From assembly GCF_017329565.1 (NCBI RefSeq), contig NZ_JAFMTT010000014.1: DNA of 64,000 nucleotides; one strand, given 5' to 3'. The notes under the pieces are model-generated. The model was given only the letters and a program-made list of their open reading frames with translations, searched no databases and had not been told where the DNA came from. The position numbers and the translations under genes are program-made. Numbering within the stretch: position 1 is the stretch's first letter; each line of letters starts with the position of its first letter. Shown here one piece after another: positions 50,427-59,706 of this stretch. This DNA comes from Alicyclobacillus mali. GTDB taxonomy: Bacteria > Bacillota > Bacilli > Alicyclobacillales > Alicyclobacillaceae.

Positions 50427-53400
50427 TCATTCGGTCGCGATGTCCTGATCCGTGATCTCGTGTGCGGGTTCGACCATCAGGAAGTGGAGCGACGGATTGT
50501 CGATGAGCTTCTGCAGCCGGCGCGCCTCCTCGTGCTGCCCGTAACGGCGCAGTTCCAGCTGATACGCGCCCAAAAGCTCGACGATGTCGTTCCGGCCCTG
50601 CGCGTCGATCACGCGGAGCGCGACCTTCGCGCCCTTCGCGATGCGGCGGCGCAGCGCCTTTTCGTCCAGGCCCATCTCAGGATCGTGCCGCAGATACACG
50701 CGTCCGCCCGTCATGCCGGAGCAGATCCACGGGCCGGGATCGCCCAGGACCACCGCACGTCCGCCCGTCATGTACTCGAACGCGAAGCCCTTGACGTTCG
50801 CGCGGTTGGCGATGTGAGACAACTCCTCCCGCGCCGGAGCGTCGAGATGGCCGCCGATCACGACATCCGCGCCGGACAACCGAATGCAAGCGCGCGCGTC
50901 GGCGTTGCCCTGGATGATGAAGAGCCCCTTGGCCGCGCCGTACGCCAAGCCCTTGCCGACCGAGCCCCCGCGCCAGACGCCGTCCGCACACTGGCCTTTC
51001 AGGACGACAATCTTGCCGCCGAACGCGGCCTTGCCCACGCCATCCTGCGCGCCGCCCAAAGCCACGGACACCATGCCTTCGGTGTGGTACGCGGCGAAGC
51101 CAGCGCCCGCCACGCCCTCGTGGACGATGGGGCCAACCTCGCCCCGGCGTTTCTGACGAATGCTCTCGCCGGACAGGCGCGCCCCGAGCGCACGCGGCAC
51201 GGCTCGGATGGAGGTCACTCTGGAACCAACTGCCGTCACGACGCCGTCCGTTCCCGTCGCAGCGCCGACCGCCGCCACGTCCTGAATGACGTCGCCGTAC
51301 GCCTCCTCGAACGTCCGGTAGCGGATGTGACAACCCTGACCGACGGACTCCTCGCGGACCCGAAGCAGCCACGACGTGTCGAGCCGCGCGTCCTCGCGCA
51401 GGTTCACCAGCAGATCGCTCCGGCCGACGAGGTCCTGCGTGCGCTTCGCGCCGAGCTTGCGCGTGAGCACCTCGACGTGCTTGCCCACCTCGGAGAAGAA
51501 GCGCACCAGTTGCGAGACCGCGCGGTCGAAATCCTGAGGCTCGAACTGCTTCAATCCCTTCGCCTGCGCCTCGGCGAGATCGTGCATCTGCGTCGCAATG
51601 CCGACGTGACACGTGTCCTTGTGGCACGCGCGGCACGCCGTGCAGCCGATGGCGACCATGGCCATGGTGCCAAACCCGACCCGGTTGGCGCCGAGCAGGA
51701 TTGCCTTCATCACGTCGTGCCCCGACTTCATGCCGCCATCCGCCCAAAGCTCCACATACTCTCGGAGCCCCGCTTCACACAGTGCCTCGTGGGCCAGTTT
51801 GACGCCAATTTCCATCGGCAGGCCGACGTGGCGAATGGCGTGCGATCGCGCCGCGCCTGTGCCCCCATCGAAGCCGGACAGCGTGATGATATCCGCCCCG
51901 GCCTTCGCAATGCCGACGGCGATGGTGCCAATGTTCGGCACAACGGGCACCTTGACCGCGACTTTGGCAAGCGGGTTGATCTCCTTGAGCTCGTAGATCA
52001 CCTGAGCCAAGTCCTCAATGGAGTAGATGTCGTGGTTGTTGGACGGCGATATCAGGTCGACGCCCTGCGTCGCGTTACGGGCCGCCGCCACCTGCGCCGT
52101 CACCTTGGAACCCGGCAGATGTCCGCCTTCGCCCGGCTTCGCGCCCTGGCCAATTTTGATCTCGAGCACGTACGCGTTGTTGCAAAGGTCCGCATTGACG
52201 CCGAATCGTCCGGACGCAATCTGCCTGCCCCGGTTGCGCGGATACTTCTCGAGCAGGTCCTTGATCTCGCCGCCTTCCCCGTTCAGGCAGACGATGTTCA
52301 TGCGATACGCAGCCTCTGCATACGCGCGATAGGCGGTTTCGTTCTGCGAGCCAAACGACATCGAGCTGATGAGAACCGGATACGCATGGCCGTCGATGGT
52401 CGTGTCGATCTCGCCGTCCGCCGGTTCAAGGTCCTCCCGGAATCCGAGAAGGTGGCGAATGGAAATCGGGTTATCCGCCTCAAACTGCTGGAGCTTCGCG
52501 GCAAACTCCTCATATGGCAGCTCTCCGTCCGCCACGGATCCCGCCGTCTTCCAGATGCGCGGATACAACTGGAACAACCGGTTGGGCCGGATGCTCTTGC
52601 GGTCCTGCGCGTCGTACCAGGTGCGCCGAAGCTCGGACATCTCCTCCATCCGCGCGAACGTCAACCCAGCCTGCTGCGAGCCACAGAAGTTCGGGATGGC
52701 AAGGTGCTCCGCCACTTCCTCCGCCAAGCCGATGGCGCTGAACAGCCGCTCGTATCCGCGGACCTCGTGGATGCCAAGGGTCGAGATGACCTTCTCGATG
52801 CCCTTCGTCAGCGCCTTGTACAAGTTTTCGATGGCGTGCAATCCGCCCTTGTTCGCCGCGTACTCCCACATGTGATACGGCACCACCGCGTCCGCGCCGA
52901 GCCCGAGCGACACCATGATGTCGTGCAGGTTTCGCACGCCGCCGCTGCGCAGGATGAGGCTCGTGCGCCGGCGAAGATGTTCGCCCTTCTCCTTGGCCGC
53001 CGGCCGCAAGAGCGCTCGGTGGACCGCCGACACCACCAAATATGGATCGATATGCGGTCCGCGCCGGAACTGGAGGCGATCATCCAACACGATGACGTTG
53101 GCACCCGCCTGCACCGCTTCAAGCGCCTCAAGCGAGAAGCGCTCCAGCGCCTCCGGCACACTTTCGCCGTCGTGGCGATGGATCAAGATCTCCGCCGTGC
53201 CATTCGGACTCGTGCGCAGCATGGCCAGCGCGTCTTCGTAGCAGACGGTGCCGAACCGGTGCGCCAGGTTTTGAATCTCGTCGTACTCCACGCCGTACGA
53301 CTCAGGCAGTCCCTCGAGCAGGATGGGCGCCTGAACCTCCACGCGCGGCGCTTCATGGTAGAGCCCGTCGAATGACGGCCGGCGCCCCAAGACCGAGCGC

Positions 53401-54926
53401 GTGCTGAAGTGCTCAATCTCGCGCTCACGGTCGATGGCCGGGTTGGTCACCACGGCGACGGTCTCGTGCAGGAAGTCGGAGAGCAGAGTCGCTTCTTCCG
53501 ACAGCGCGCCGATGGGGCTGTCGAATCCGAGCGACTTGATGGGCTCCGCCCCGCTCTGAATCTCCTGATCCATGAGCTTCAGGTCATCATCGCGGAAGCC
53601 AAACGCCAGCATGCGAAGGTCGATGGGTTTCGCGTCCCGCTTGGCATGCGCGACGTCCTGACTCACGCCGTACGGCACTGCGAAGTGAAGATTGCGGTGC
53701 TCACCGCGGAACGTAAACCGCCGGCGGGCGAGTTCCAAAACCTCCTGCTGAATCTCGTCATACGTGTACAGCTTCACGCCCGTGTCGCTCCACTTGAGCC
53801 CCACCTTTTCCCCGGGCGCGAGCGGCTTCGGCTCCGCGGTCCAGATGTCGAGCGGCACGATGCCCTGCTCGGACGAGAAATAGTAGGCTGTGTCCGACTC
53901 GAGCTGCCACATGGGGCGTAGGCCGAGCGCATCAACGCTGAACACCGCAGCGTTGCCGTAGCGCATCATGACGCCAGCAGGTCCCTGCGCGAACGGCCCC
54001 CAGAGCGACCGGTAATACATGTACAAGTCCGACAATTCTTCCGGCATCGACTTGATCTCATGAATGATGGGCGGGAACAGCAGCTCCGCAACTTCGAACA
54101 GCGACCAGCCGCGCGTCGCCACAAGTGCACACAGCGTGCGGTCGACCATCTGTGAATCGCTGAACTCCGGCCGCACGGGCACGCCTATCATCTTGGATTC
54201 GGTGTAAAAACGCGCAATCGTGTTGATCTCGCCGTTGTGTCCAAGGCACGAGAACGGCTGCACACGCGGGAACGACGTGGTGGTGTTGGTCGAATAGCGC
54301 GTGTGCGCGATGACAAAGGAGGACCGGCAAAGCGGATTTTGCAGATCCTTGTAGAACAGATGAAGCGTCTCATCGTTCCCCACGACTTTGTACACCACCT
54401 GGTCATGGGACAACGAAGCGACGTGAACACCCGGCAACTCGTCGATCTCGGCGAAGGCCGCGAACACCTTCGCGTCGTCCCGCTGAGCGAGGCATCCCGC
54501 CATCTGAATGAAATGAGGCTTCACCTTCTTGCCCAACGGACCGAGCACCGACTCATCCACGTGATCTTCAACGATGGCGAGCGGCTCCATTCCATGATGC
54601 GAGAGAATCCGCAGAATAGGCTCCTGGGACACTTCCTTTTCGAGCAGGAAATGACCCACCCAGAAGCCAGGTTCATGAACGATCCGCCCCGACTGGCCGA
54701 GACCTTCAAGCCGAGAGGCCCACAGCGCTCTCGGAATGTCCAAAAGGAGACCACAACCGTCCCCTTCGTTGTTCACGTATCCCGCCCGGTGGCGCATCGC
54801 CCGCAGGGCGTCCAGTCCGTTTCGAACTGTGTCGTACGAGGGTTGTCCTGATTTCTCAATCTGCGAAAAAATTCCGCAGGCATCGTATTCGCGCTGCAGG
54901 TCCGTCGTCAACTTCTCCAGATCCAC
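50427..54926 (-). CDS. gltB: Glutamate synthase, large subunit
   Basis: Transfers the amide of glutamine to 2-oxoglutarate. About 1499 residues: N-terminal glutamine amidotransferase with catalytic Cys in YDACGIF (C17, exposed after propeptide removal), central domain, the FMN/synthase domain with PSNNHDIYSIEDLAQ and GFDGGTGAA, the 3Fe-4S ligands CTACRACHKDTC, and the C-terminal beta-helix domain. GTG at 54926 has AAGGAG at eight bases; GTG at 54935 is too close. The small subunit gene gltD is not next to it, so the electron-donating partner must be elsewhere, or this is a ferredoxin-type enzyme. Confidence 0.96.
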   Translation of the reverse strand: MDLEKLTTDLQREYDACGIFSQIEKSGQPSYDTVRNGLDALRAMRHRAGYVNNEGDGCGLLLDIPRALWASRLEGLGQSGRIVHEPGFWVGHFLLEKEVSQEPILRILSHHGMEPLAIVEDHVDESVLGPLGKKVKPHFIQMAGCLAQRDDAKVFAAFAEIDELPGVHVASLSHDQVVYKVVGNDETLHLFYKDLQNPLCRSSFVIAHTRYSTNTTTSFPRVQPFSCLGHNGEINTIARFYTESKMIGVPVRPEFSDSQMVDRTLCALVATRGWSLFEVAELLFPPIIHEIKSMPEELSDLYMYYRSLWGPFAQGPAGVMMRYGNAAVFSVDALGLRPMWQLESDTAYYFSSEQGIVPLDIWTAEPKPLAPGEKVGLKWSDTGVKLYTYDEIQQEVLELARRRFTFRGEHRNLHFAVPYGVSQDVAHAKRDAKPIDLRMLAFGFRDDDLKLMDQEIQSGAEPIKSLGFDSPIGALSEEATLLSDFLHETVAVVTNPAIDREREIEHFSTRSVLGRRPSFDGLYHEAPRVEVQAPILLEGLPESYGVEYDEIQNLAHRFGTVCYEDALAMLRTSPNGTAEILIHRHDGESVPEALERFSLEALEAVQAGANVIVLDDRLQFRRGPHIDPYLVVSAVHRALLRPAAKEKGEHLRRRTSLILRSGGVRNLHDIMVSLGLGADAVVPYHMWEYAANKGGLHAIENLYKALTKGIEKVISTLGIHEVRGYERLFSAIGLAEEVAEHLAIPNFCGSQQAGLTFARMEEMSELRRTWYDAQDRKSIRPNRLFQLYPRIWKTAGSVADGELPYEEFAAKLQQFEADNPISIRHLLGFREDLEPADGEIDTTIDGHAYPVLISSMSFGSQNETAYRAYAEAAYRMNIVCLNGEGGEIKDLLEKYPRNRGRQIASGRFGVNADLCNNAYVLEIKIGQGAKPGEGGHLPGSKVTAQVAAARNATQGVDLISPSNNHDIYSIEDLAQVIYELKEINPLAKVAVKVPVVPNIGTIAVGIAKAGADIITLSGFDGGTGAARSHAIRHVGLPMEIGVKLAHEALCEAGLREYVELWADGGMKSGHDVMKAILLGANRVGFGTMAMVAIGCTACRACHKDTCHVGIATQMHDLAEAQAKGLKQFEPQDFDRAVSQLVRFFSEVGKHVEVLTRKLGAKRTQDLVGRSDLLVNLREDARLDTSWLLRVREESVGQGCHIRYRTFEEAYGDVIQDVAAVGAATGTDGVVTAVGSRVTSIRAVPRALGARLSGESIRQKRRGEVGPIVHEGVAGAGFAAYHTEGMVSVALGGAQDGVGKAAFGGKIVVLKGQCADGVWRGGSVGKGLAYGAAKGLFIIQGNADARACIRLSGADVVIGGHLDAPAREELSHIANRANVKGFAFEYMTGGRAVVLGDPGPWICSGMTGGRVYLRHDPEMGLDEKALRRRIAKGAKVALRVIDAQGRNDIVELLGAYQLELRRYGQHEEARRLQKLIDNPSLHFLMVEPAHEITDQDIATE

Positions 54927-54951
54927 CTGTGCCACTCCTTTTTAGCACAAT

Positions 54952-54981
54952 ATTTTGACACTCTGTCTCTCTGCGCGTCAA
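54952..54981 (-). promoter_or_regulatory. Candidate gltB promoter
   Basis: TTGACG, 18 bases, CAAAAT on the minus strand, with a very short leader. A second -10 (TATAAT, 55033-55038) lies upstream without a -35. Confidence 0.45.
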
Positions 54982-55045
54982 GCCTTGATGTACGACAAAC
55001 CAGTCACGGGCTGTGCGAAACGGATATGAAACATTATACGACTTC

Positions 55046-55075
55046 TTGAATAATCATGCCATCCCGTGTTATAAC
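55046..55075 (+). promoter_or_regulatory. Promoter of the GNAT gene
   Basis: TTGAAT, 18 bases, TATAAC, 30 bases before the TTG start. Confidence 0.6.
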
Positions 55076-55104
55076 ATGAGTGCAACGGGAGAGGAGGAGC
55101 CGCG

Positions 55105-55593
55105 TTGGACATCCGAAAGGCGACCTCGGCGGACGTCGAAGAAATGCAACAGTTGATTCAACAATTTGCCGACATGGGACTGATGCTACCGCGCACCATC
55201 AAATCGCTCTGTGAACATCTTCAGTGCTTCACGGTGGCGGTGGAGAATGGGCGCGTCATCGGCGTTGGGGGTTTGCACGTCCTGTGGACGGATCTCGCCG
55301 AAATCCGATCGCTCGCAGTCTCGCCTGAAGCGCACGGAAAAGGCGTGGGCAGTCAGATTGTCAAAGCGCTGTTAAAAGAGGCGGAAGACCTCGGTATCGC
55401 GCAGGTGCTCTCACTGACGTACCAGACGCGCTTCTTTGAGAAACTCGACTTTCACGTGGTGCGAAAGGAAACGCTGCCGCATAAAGTATGGAAGGATTGC
55501 ATCTACTGTAACAAGTTCTATCACTGCGACGAAGTGGCGATGGTGTACTACACGCGTCACTTTCAGCCACTCAAACAGGCGCGCGAGGCCTGA
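55105..55593 (+). CDS. GNAT N-acetyltransferase, ArgA-like (putative N-acetylglutamate synthase)
   Basis: 162 residues, one GNAT domain. The sequence GGLHVLWTDLAEIRSLAVSP and the acetyl-CoA loop HGKGVGSQIVKALL, then LTYQTRFFEKLDFHVV closely recall the short ArgA of actinobacteria (Rv2747 type: ALHVLW-DL-EIRTVAV...). Such enzymes make N-acetylglutamate, the first arginine intermediate. The C-terminus has CIYCNKFYHCDE, a Cys-rich segment that could hold a metal. Start is TTG with GAGGAGG six bases away. It lies close to argD-argB-argC, which lack argJ, so ArgA function is reasonable. Confidence 0.7.
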   Translation: MDIRKATSADVEEMQQLIQQFADMGLMLPRTIKSLCEHLQCFTVAVENGRVIGVGGLHVLWTDLAEIRSLAVSPEAHGKGVGSQIVKALLKEAEDLGIAQVLSLTYQTRFFEKLDFHVVRKETLPHKVWKDCIYCNKFYHCDEVAMVYYTRHFQPLKQAREA

Positions 55594-55692
55594 CGCATAC
55601 GCGTTGCGTACGAACACTATAGCAAATTCGACGCAATTTCGAAAGCGAAATTCGCACCAGCGCGGCGCCCCAAAAGATGTTAAGTGGATAGA

Positions 55693-55716
55693 CCGCCAGG
55701 CCACGCGGCCTGGCGG
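55693..55716. terminator. Terminator between convergent genes
   Basis: CCGCCAGGCC-ACGC-GGCCTGGCGG, 10 perfect pairs, followed by CGTTTA on the plus strand. Shared by the GNAT gene and the small membrane protein gene. Confidence 0.6.
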
Positions 55717-55719
55717 CGT

Positions 55720-55884
55720 TTATGATCGGCGAAAGGCGAAGACATACACGACGAGAAACAAGGCCACGATCCCGACGTTCGCCGCCAGCCGCGCCCACAC
55801 GTGGTGCCGCAAAAACGCCACGTCCAAGCCAACGATAAGCGCAATCATCACGCTGATGTAGGCGACGCGGAGCCACAGCCCCAT
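55720..55884 (-). CDS. Small two-helix membrane protein
   Basis: 54 residues from MGLWLRVAYISVMIALIVGL. Two transmembrane helices (about 5-21 and 34-50) with RHHVWARL between. The ATG at 55884 has GGAG eight bases upstream; the frame extends to 55923 without a ribosome site. Role unknown; it starts 52 bp after the argD stop. Confidence 0.6.
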   Translation of the reverse strand: MGLWLRVAYISVMIALIVGLDVAFLRHHVWARLAANVGIVALFLVVYVFAFRRS

Positions 55885-55935
55885 ACCATCATCTCCAGAG
55901 CTTCTTCTCGCCGTCCCGCTCATTGCGCCGCCTTG

Positions 55936-57096
55936 TCACAGGCGCTTCAAGATCGCCTCAAACTCCTCGACGTGCTGCTCTTCAATGATGAGCGGCGGAA
56001 CAACCCGAATGCGCTTTGCTCCGCACGCGGTCACGAGCAGGCCACATTCCTGAGCGCGCTTGCGCCACGACGAAGCATCCGCGACGTCGAATCCCCACAT
56101 GAGCCCCATCCCCGTCACGCCGTCGAAGTTGGCCTCGAGAACCCGGCGCAGCGCCTCGCCCACCCGCCGGACGCGATCGAGGAAGGACGGGTCGCGCACC
56201 ACGTCGACCACATAATTGGCCACCGCCATCGCGAACGGGTTGCCGCCAAAGGTCGAACCGTGCATCCCCGGCGTAAACGCGTCCGCCACACGTTGTTTGG
56301 CCAGAATGGCCCCTGTCGGGATCCCGTTGCCCAGTCCCTTCGCCATGGTGATGATGTCCGGCGACAGGTCGAAGTGCTCAAACCCGAAGAAGCGCCCCGT
56401 CCGCCCGACGCCGGTCTGGACCTCGTCCACGATGAAGAGCGCGCCCACTTCCTTCGCGCGGGCCGCCAATCTCTGAAGCACTCCGTTGTCGACCGGCCGC
56501 ACGCCCGCCTCGCCCTGCACGACCTCGACGATGCATGCCGCGGTCTTCTCGTCCAGCATCTCGATGGCGCCTTCATAGGTCTCCGCCACCTCGAAGCCGG
56601 GAACGAGCGGCGTCATGCCCTCGCGGTACTTGGGATTTGACGTCACCGACAAGGATCCCATCGTTCGCCCATGAAAGCTGTTGGGCAGCGCCACCACGCG
56701 AATCTTCTCGGGATTGCCGTTCACGTATTGGTACCGCCTGGCCAGCTTCAGCGCGCCTTCGTTGGCCTCGGTTCCTGTATTCACAAACATCGCCCGATAC
56801 GGCTCGCCGCCCTGCCCGGCCAAACGGGTCAACTTTTCGGCCAAGGCCACCTGCCCCTCGATAAGAAACAGGTTGGAGACATGAAGGAGCGTCCTCGCCT
56901 GCCGCTCAATCACCTCGGTCACGCCCGGGTGCGCGTGGCCAAGGTTGCACACGGCAATGCCCGCGGTGAAATCGAGGTACCGCTTACCCTCGTCATCGTA
57001 CACATGCGCGCCCTCACCTCGGACGAGGGCGAGATCGCGCTTGCCGTAGTTCTGAAACAGGACCTGGTCCGCCAACTGCCCCACCGCCGTGTTCAT
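55936..57096 (-). CDS. argD: Acetylornithine aminotransferase
   Basis: Class-III PLP transaminase that makes N-acetylornithine. 386 residues; NTGTEANEGALKLARR, the DEVQTGVGRTG segment and the PLP lysine in ITMAKGLGNG. ATG overlaps the argB stop by four bases. Members of this family may also serve succinyldiaminopimelate. Confidence 0.95.
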   Translation of the reverse strand: MNTAVGQLADQVLFQNYGKRDLALVRGEGAHVYDDEGKRYLDFTAGIAVCNLGHAHPGVTEVIERQARTLLHVSNLFLIEGQVALAEKLTRLAGQGGEPYRAMFVNTGTEANEGALKLARRYQYVNGNPEKIRVVALPNSFHGRTMGSLSVTSNPKYREGMTPLVPGFEVAETYEGAIEMLDEKTAACIVEVVQGEAGVRPVDNGVLQRLAARAKEVGALFIVDEVQTGVGRTGRFFGFEHFDLSPDIITMAKGLGNGIPTGAILAKQRVADAFTPGMHGSTFGGNPFAMAVANYVVDVVRDPSFLDRVRRVGEALRRVLEANFDGVTGMGLMWGFDVADASSWRKRAQECGLLVTACGAKRIRVVPPLIIEEQHVEEFEAILKRL

Positions 57097-57884
57097 GCCG
57101 TCACTCCTTCTTTGATTGCCACGAGCCTGGTTCCTGCGGCTCGCCTCTCGCTTGTTCCGAACATGGCCATTTGCAGAACCTCTAGGTCTCGACCGTCCAC
57201 CACCCAGACCTCGCGCACGCCGTGCTGAGCGGCGTGCAGGACGGCGTTCACTTTCGGAATCATGCCCGTGCTGAACGCGCCCGCCTGAAGGAGATGTTCC
57301 AACTCGTCCGGCGTGGTGTCGAGCAGGAGATCGCCCGCTTCAAAGTCGCGGTAGATGCCCGGCACGTCCGTCAGAAACACCAGCCTCGTCGCGCCGAGTG
57401 CGCCTGCGATGTGGCTCGCCGCGTGATCCGCGTTGATGTTGTAGGGTCGCCCGGCGGCGTCCCGGCCAAACGGCGCAATCACGGGCACGCATCCCGATGC
57501 AACCGCCCCCCGCACCGGATCGACGCGCACCGCGGCCACGTCTCCCGTGCGAAGGCGCCCCACATCCTTTGCCACGACGATCTCACCATCCGCAAACGCG
57601 GCGACGTCCACGCCGCGCCCGGCCAGGGTTTCCGCGATGTCGCGGTTGCACTCGGCGAGCGCCGCCATCACGTGTGGCATGGCTTCTTCGCTCGTTTGCC
57701 GCAGCCCGTTCACAAATGGCAGCTCAATTCCCGCATCCCGGAGCCGCTTCGAAATGCGCGGTCCCCCTCCGTGCACGAGGACCACGGGCGAACCTCGCCT
57801 CCCGGCCTCCTGCACGGCGCCTGCGAGCGCCGCTCCCGCGCTTCCTTCGAGCGAGCCACCGAGCTTGATGACGATCACGCCCAT
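57093..57884 (-). CDS. argB: Acetylglutamate kinase
   Basis: Phosphorylates N-acetylglutamate. 263 residues with VIVIKLGGS at the start, VLVHGGGPRIS, the substrate loop NINADHAASHIAGALGA and TDVPGIYRD. It lacks the long N-terminal helix of arginine-inhibited hexameric enzymes, which suggests the insensitive dimeric type. Starts 6 bp after argC. Confidence 0.96.
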   Translation of the reverse strand: MGVIVIKLGGSLEGSAGAALAGAVQEAGRRGSPVVLVHGGGPRISKRLRDAGIELPFVNGLRQTSEEAMPHVMAALAECNRDIAETLAGRGVDVAAFADGEIVVAKDVGRLRTGDVAAVRVDPVRGAVASGCVPVIAPFGRDAAGRPYNINADHAASHIAGALGATRLVFLTDVPGIYRDFEAGDLLLDTTPDELEHLLQAGAFSTGMIPKVNAVLHAAQHGVREVWVVDGRDLEVLQMAMFGTSERRAAGTRLVAIKEGVTA

Positions 57885-57890
57885 CTCACC

Positions 57891-58937
57891 TCACATCCAC
57901 AGCGGCACGAGTCGAAGCCCTTCATCCTCAGGCCAGCCAAACATCAGGTTGGCGTTTTGGACAGCCTGCCCCGCCGCACCCTTTCCGAGGTTGTCGATGG
58001 CCGTGAAGACCTGAAGCAGCCGCGATCGGTCATCCCAACGAACGGCCAGGTGGCACTCGTTGGTGCCGTTCACGGCCTTGATGTGCGGCATCTCGCCGTC
58101 CACCAGCAACCGCACAAACGGCTCGTCCTCGCAAAACGACGCGTACCGATCATACACCATCGGGGCCGCGTCCGGCGGAATGGCGATGTAGGCGCAAACC
58201 AAGATGCCCCGTGGGACCGGCAGGAGCTGTGTCGTGAGCAGCACGCGCACCCGTCCGCCGAGCGCCTGTTCGATCTCCGGCGTGTGCTGATGTTGGCCCA
58301 CCCGGTACGGATACGCGTCGTTCGCGAGCTCGCCGAGGTGCAGGTGCTCCTTCGGCGCACGCCCCGCGCCGGTGACGCCGGACTTGGCGTCGAACACAAT
58401 GGGCCCCTCCACGTCGGCGAGGAGGTCCCCCAGAGGCAGGACCGCGAGGGCGCAGGCCGTCGCGTAGCAGCCGGGGTTCGCCACGAGCGACGCCCCTCGA
58501 ATCGACTCGCGATGGCGCTCAGGCAGCCCGTAACACGCCTCTGAAATGGCCTCTTGCGGCACAGCCGCTTTGCCGTACCACGCCTCGTACGCGTCCGCAG
58601 GTAACCGGAGATCGCCCGACAGATCGATGACCTTCACGCCGTGCTGTCGCCCTGCCTGCCAGATCTGCCACGCCACCCGCCCCGATTCGCCGGAGGGCAA
58701 CGCCACAAAGACGAGATCGCACACATTCGCGGCCTTTTCTACATCCAGGGCCTCCACGGGCGGCATGGCATCCGCCAGCACATGCAGATGAGGTAGATGT
58801 GCGTCAAGCGCCCCAGTTCGTGCGCCCGATCCGGCCAAATACACGAGGCGCATGCGCGGATGCCCCACGACGAGGCGCACGAGTTCCATGCCCGCATATC
58901 CAGTGGGACCGACGATGCCGACCCGCACGTTCGACAT
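57891..58937 (-). CDS. argC: N-acetyl-gamma-glutamyl-phosphate reductase
   Basis: Reduces acetylglutamyl phosphate with NADPH. 348 residues: GPTGYAG nucleotide loop at 10-16, catalytic Cys in ANPGCYATA, and DAKSGVTGAGR with the following His region. First gene of argC-argB-argD; GGAGG before the ATG. The promoter carries a good ARG box. Confidence 0.96.
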   Translation of the reverse strand: MSNVRVGIVGPTGYAGMELVRLVVGHPRMRLVYLAGSGARTGALDAHLPHLHVLADAMPPVEALDVEKAANVCDLVFVALPSGESGRVAWQIWQAGRQHGVKVIDLSGDLRLPADAYEAWYGKAAVPQEAISEACYGLPERHRESIRGASLVANPGCYATACALAVLPLGDLLADVEGPIVFDAKSGVTGAGRAPKEHLHLGELANDAYPYRVGQHQHTPEIEQALGGRVRVLLTTQLLPVPRGILVCAYIAIPPDAAPMVYDRYASFCEDEPFVRLLVDGEMPHIKAVNGTNECHLAVRWDDRSRLLQVFTAIDNLGKGAAGQAVQNANLMFGWPEDEGLRLVPLWM

Positions 58938-58954
58938 GTATAAACATCCTCCAT

Positions 58955-58972
58955 TCTGTATTGATATTCAGT
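58955..58972 (-). promoter_or_regulatory. ARG box at the argC promoter
   Basis: ACTGAATATCAATACAGA on the minus strand matches the ArgR/AhrC operator WNTGAATWWWWATTCANW almost fully. It overlaps the -10, so arginine-bound repressor would block the promoter. A 9-bp inverted repeat (CCTCCATTC/GAATGGAGG, 58948-58986) is centred on it. Confidence 0.8.
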
Positions 58973-58999
58973 ATAGCGAATGGAGGATTCGAAGGGCAA
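58970..58999 (-). promoter_or_regulatory. Promoter of argCBD
   Basis: TTGCCC, 18 bases, TATACT on the minus strand. Confidence 0.6.
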
Positions 59000-59110
59000 C
59001 TTCCGTTCTTTGCTAGAGAAGCCCAGATCGCGGGCTCTGTGCGAATGCCCGTATCGCCGGGCCGATGTCCCATCATTTCATGCAGTAACTTCGCAAGGAG
59101 GGATGTTCGC

Positions 59111-59386
59111 ATGGGTGCATTTGGCGGTTACACCCGATGGGCTGTGGTATTCCTGGTGATCTTCGTGCTCTTCTTCCTGCTTGTGCCGGCTGGTGTCGGC
59201 GTGTACCACGCAGCGCCTACCCCTGCGCCGGTTGCGACCGTCGCATACACCGAGTACGACGAGATCATCGAAACGGGCCCCATCTACGGCTACACGCCCC
59301 TTCACCATCACCCGATGGCCCACGGCCCTGTCGTGCACGAGGAACACCATGAGACCTACGATAGCGATGAATCGAGCAGCCTGTGA
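59111..59386 (+). CDS. Small membrane protein with His-rich tail
   Basis: 91 residues. MGAFGGYTRWAVVFLVIFVL and FFLLVPAGVGVY give one strong transmembrane helix behind a Gly-rich start, recalling YjcZ-type small sporulation proteins. The outer 55 residues carry YTPLHHHPMAHG and HEEHHETYDSDE, a possible metal-binding tail. AAGGAGG lies nine bases before the ATG; a terminator follows. Family not certain. Confidence 0.65.
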   Translation: MGAFGGYTRWAVVFLVIFVLFFLLVPAGVGVYHAAPTPAPVATVAYTEYDEIIETGPIYGYTPLHHHPMAHGPVVHEEHHETYDSDESSSL

Positions 59387-59426
59387 ATGAGCAAGCACCG
59401 CGGCAAGCCCATGGAAACGCCACCGC

Positions 59427-59458
59427 GCCGTCCAGCGACAAACCGCTGGACGGCTTGC
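59427..59458 (+). terminator. Terminator
   Basis: GCCGTCCAGCG-ACAAAC-CGCTGGACGGC, 11 perfect pairs, then TTGCATT; the tail is also the -35 of the tRNA-Arg promoter. Confidence 0.65.
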
Positions 59459-59483
59459 ATTCTGTGCCCCGCCCTGCTATGAT
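59455..59483 (+). promoter_or_regulatory. Promoter of tRNA-Arg
   Basis: TTGCAT, 17 bases, TATGAT, 14 bases before the tRNA. Confidence 0.7.
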
Positions 59484-59497
59484 ACATATCGTCGCTT

Positions 59498-59573
59498 GCG
59501 TCCGTAGCTCAGTGGATAGAGCGCTGGCCTCCGGAGCCATAGGTCGGGGGTTCGAATCCCTCCGGACGCGCCA
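59498..59573 (+). tRNA. tRNA-Arg (anticodon CCG)
   Basis: 76 bases with CCA. Acceptor GCGTCCG/CGGACGC, anticodon loop CTCCGGA, T-arm GGGGGTTCGAATCCCTC. Confidence 0.95.
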
Positions 59574-59579
59574 AAGCAG

Positions 59580-59623
59580 AAGGGCTGTCCCAAACGTGCG
59601 AATGCACGCCGGGCGGCCCTTTT
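59580..59623 (+). terminator. Terminator of tRNA-Arg
   Basis: AAGGGC...CCC and GGG...GCCCTT form a stem with minor internal mismatch, then TTTTC. Confidence 0.6.
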
Positions 59624-59706
59624 CGCATTGCGTGATCCAAGACGAAGCGAGCGGCAGATCTCGTCCGCCGCTCGCCTGTCATACCGGCGCCGGGACACGC
59701 CGCGCG

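Noticed and set aside
50310..53375. A 1021-codon open frame opposite gltB
   Set aside because: Arg/His/Asp-rich antisense shadow of GC-rich coding DNA; no motifs, and gltB is certain.
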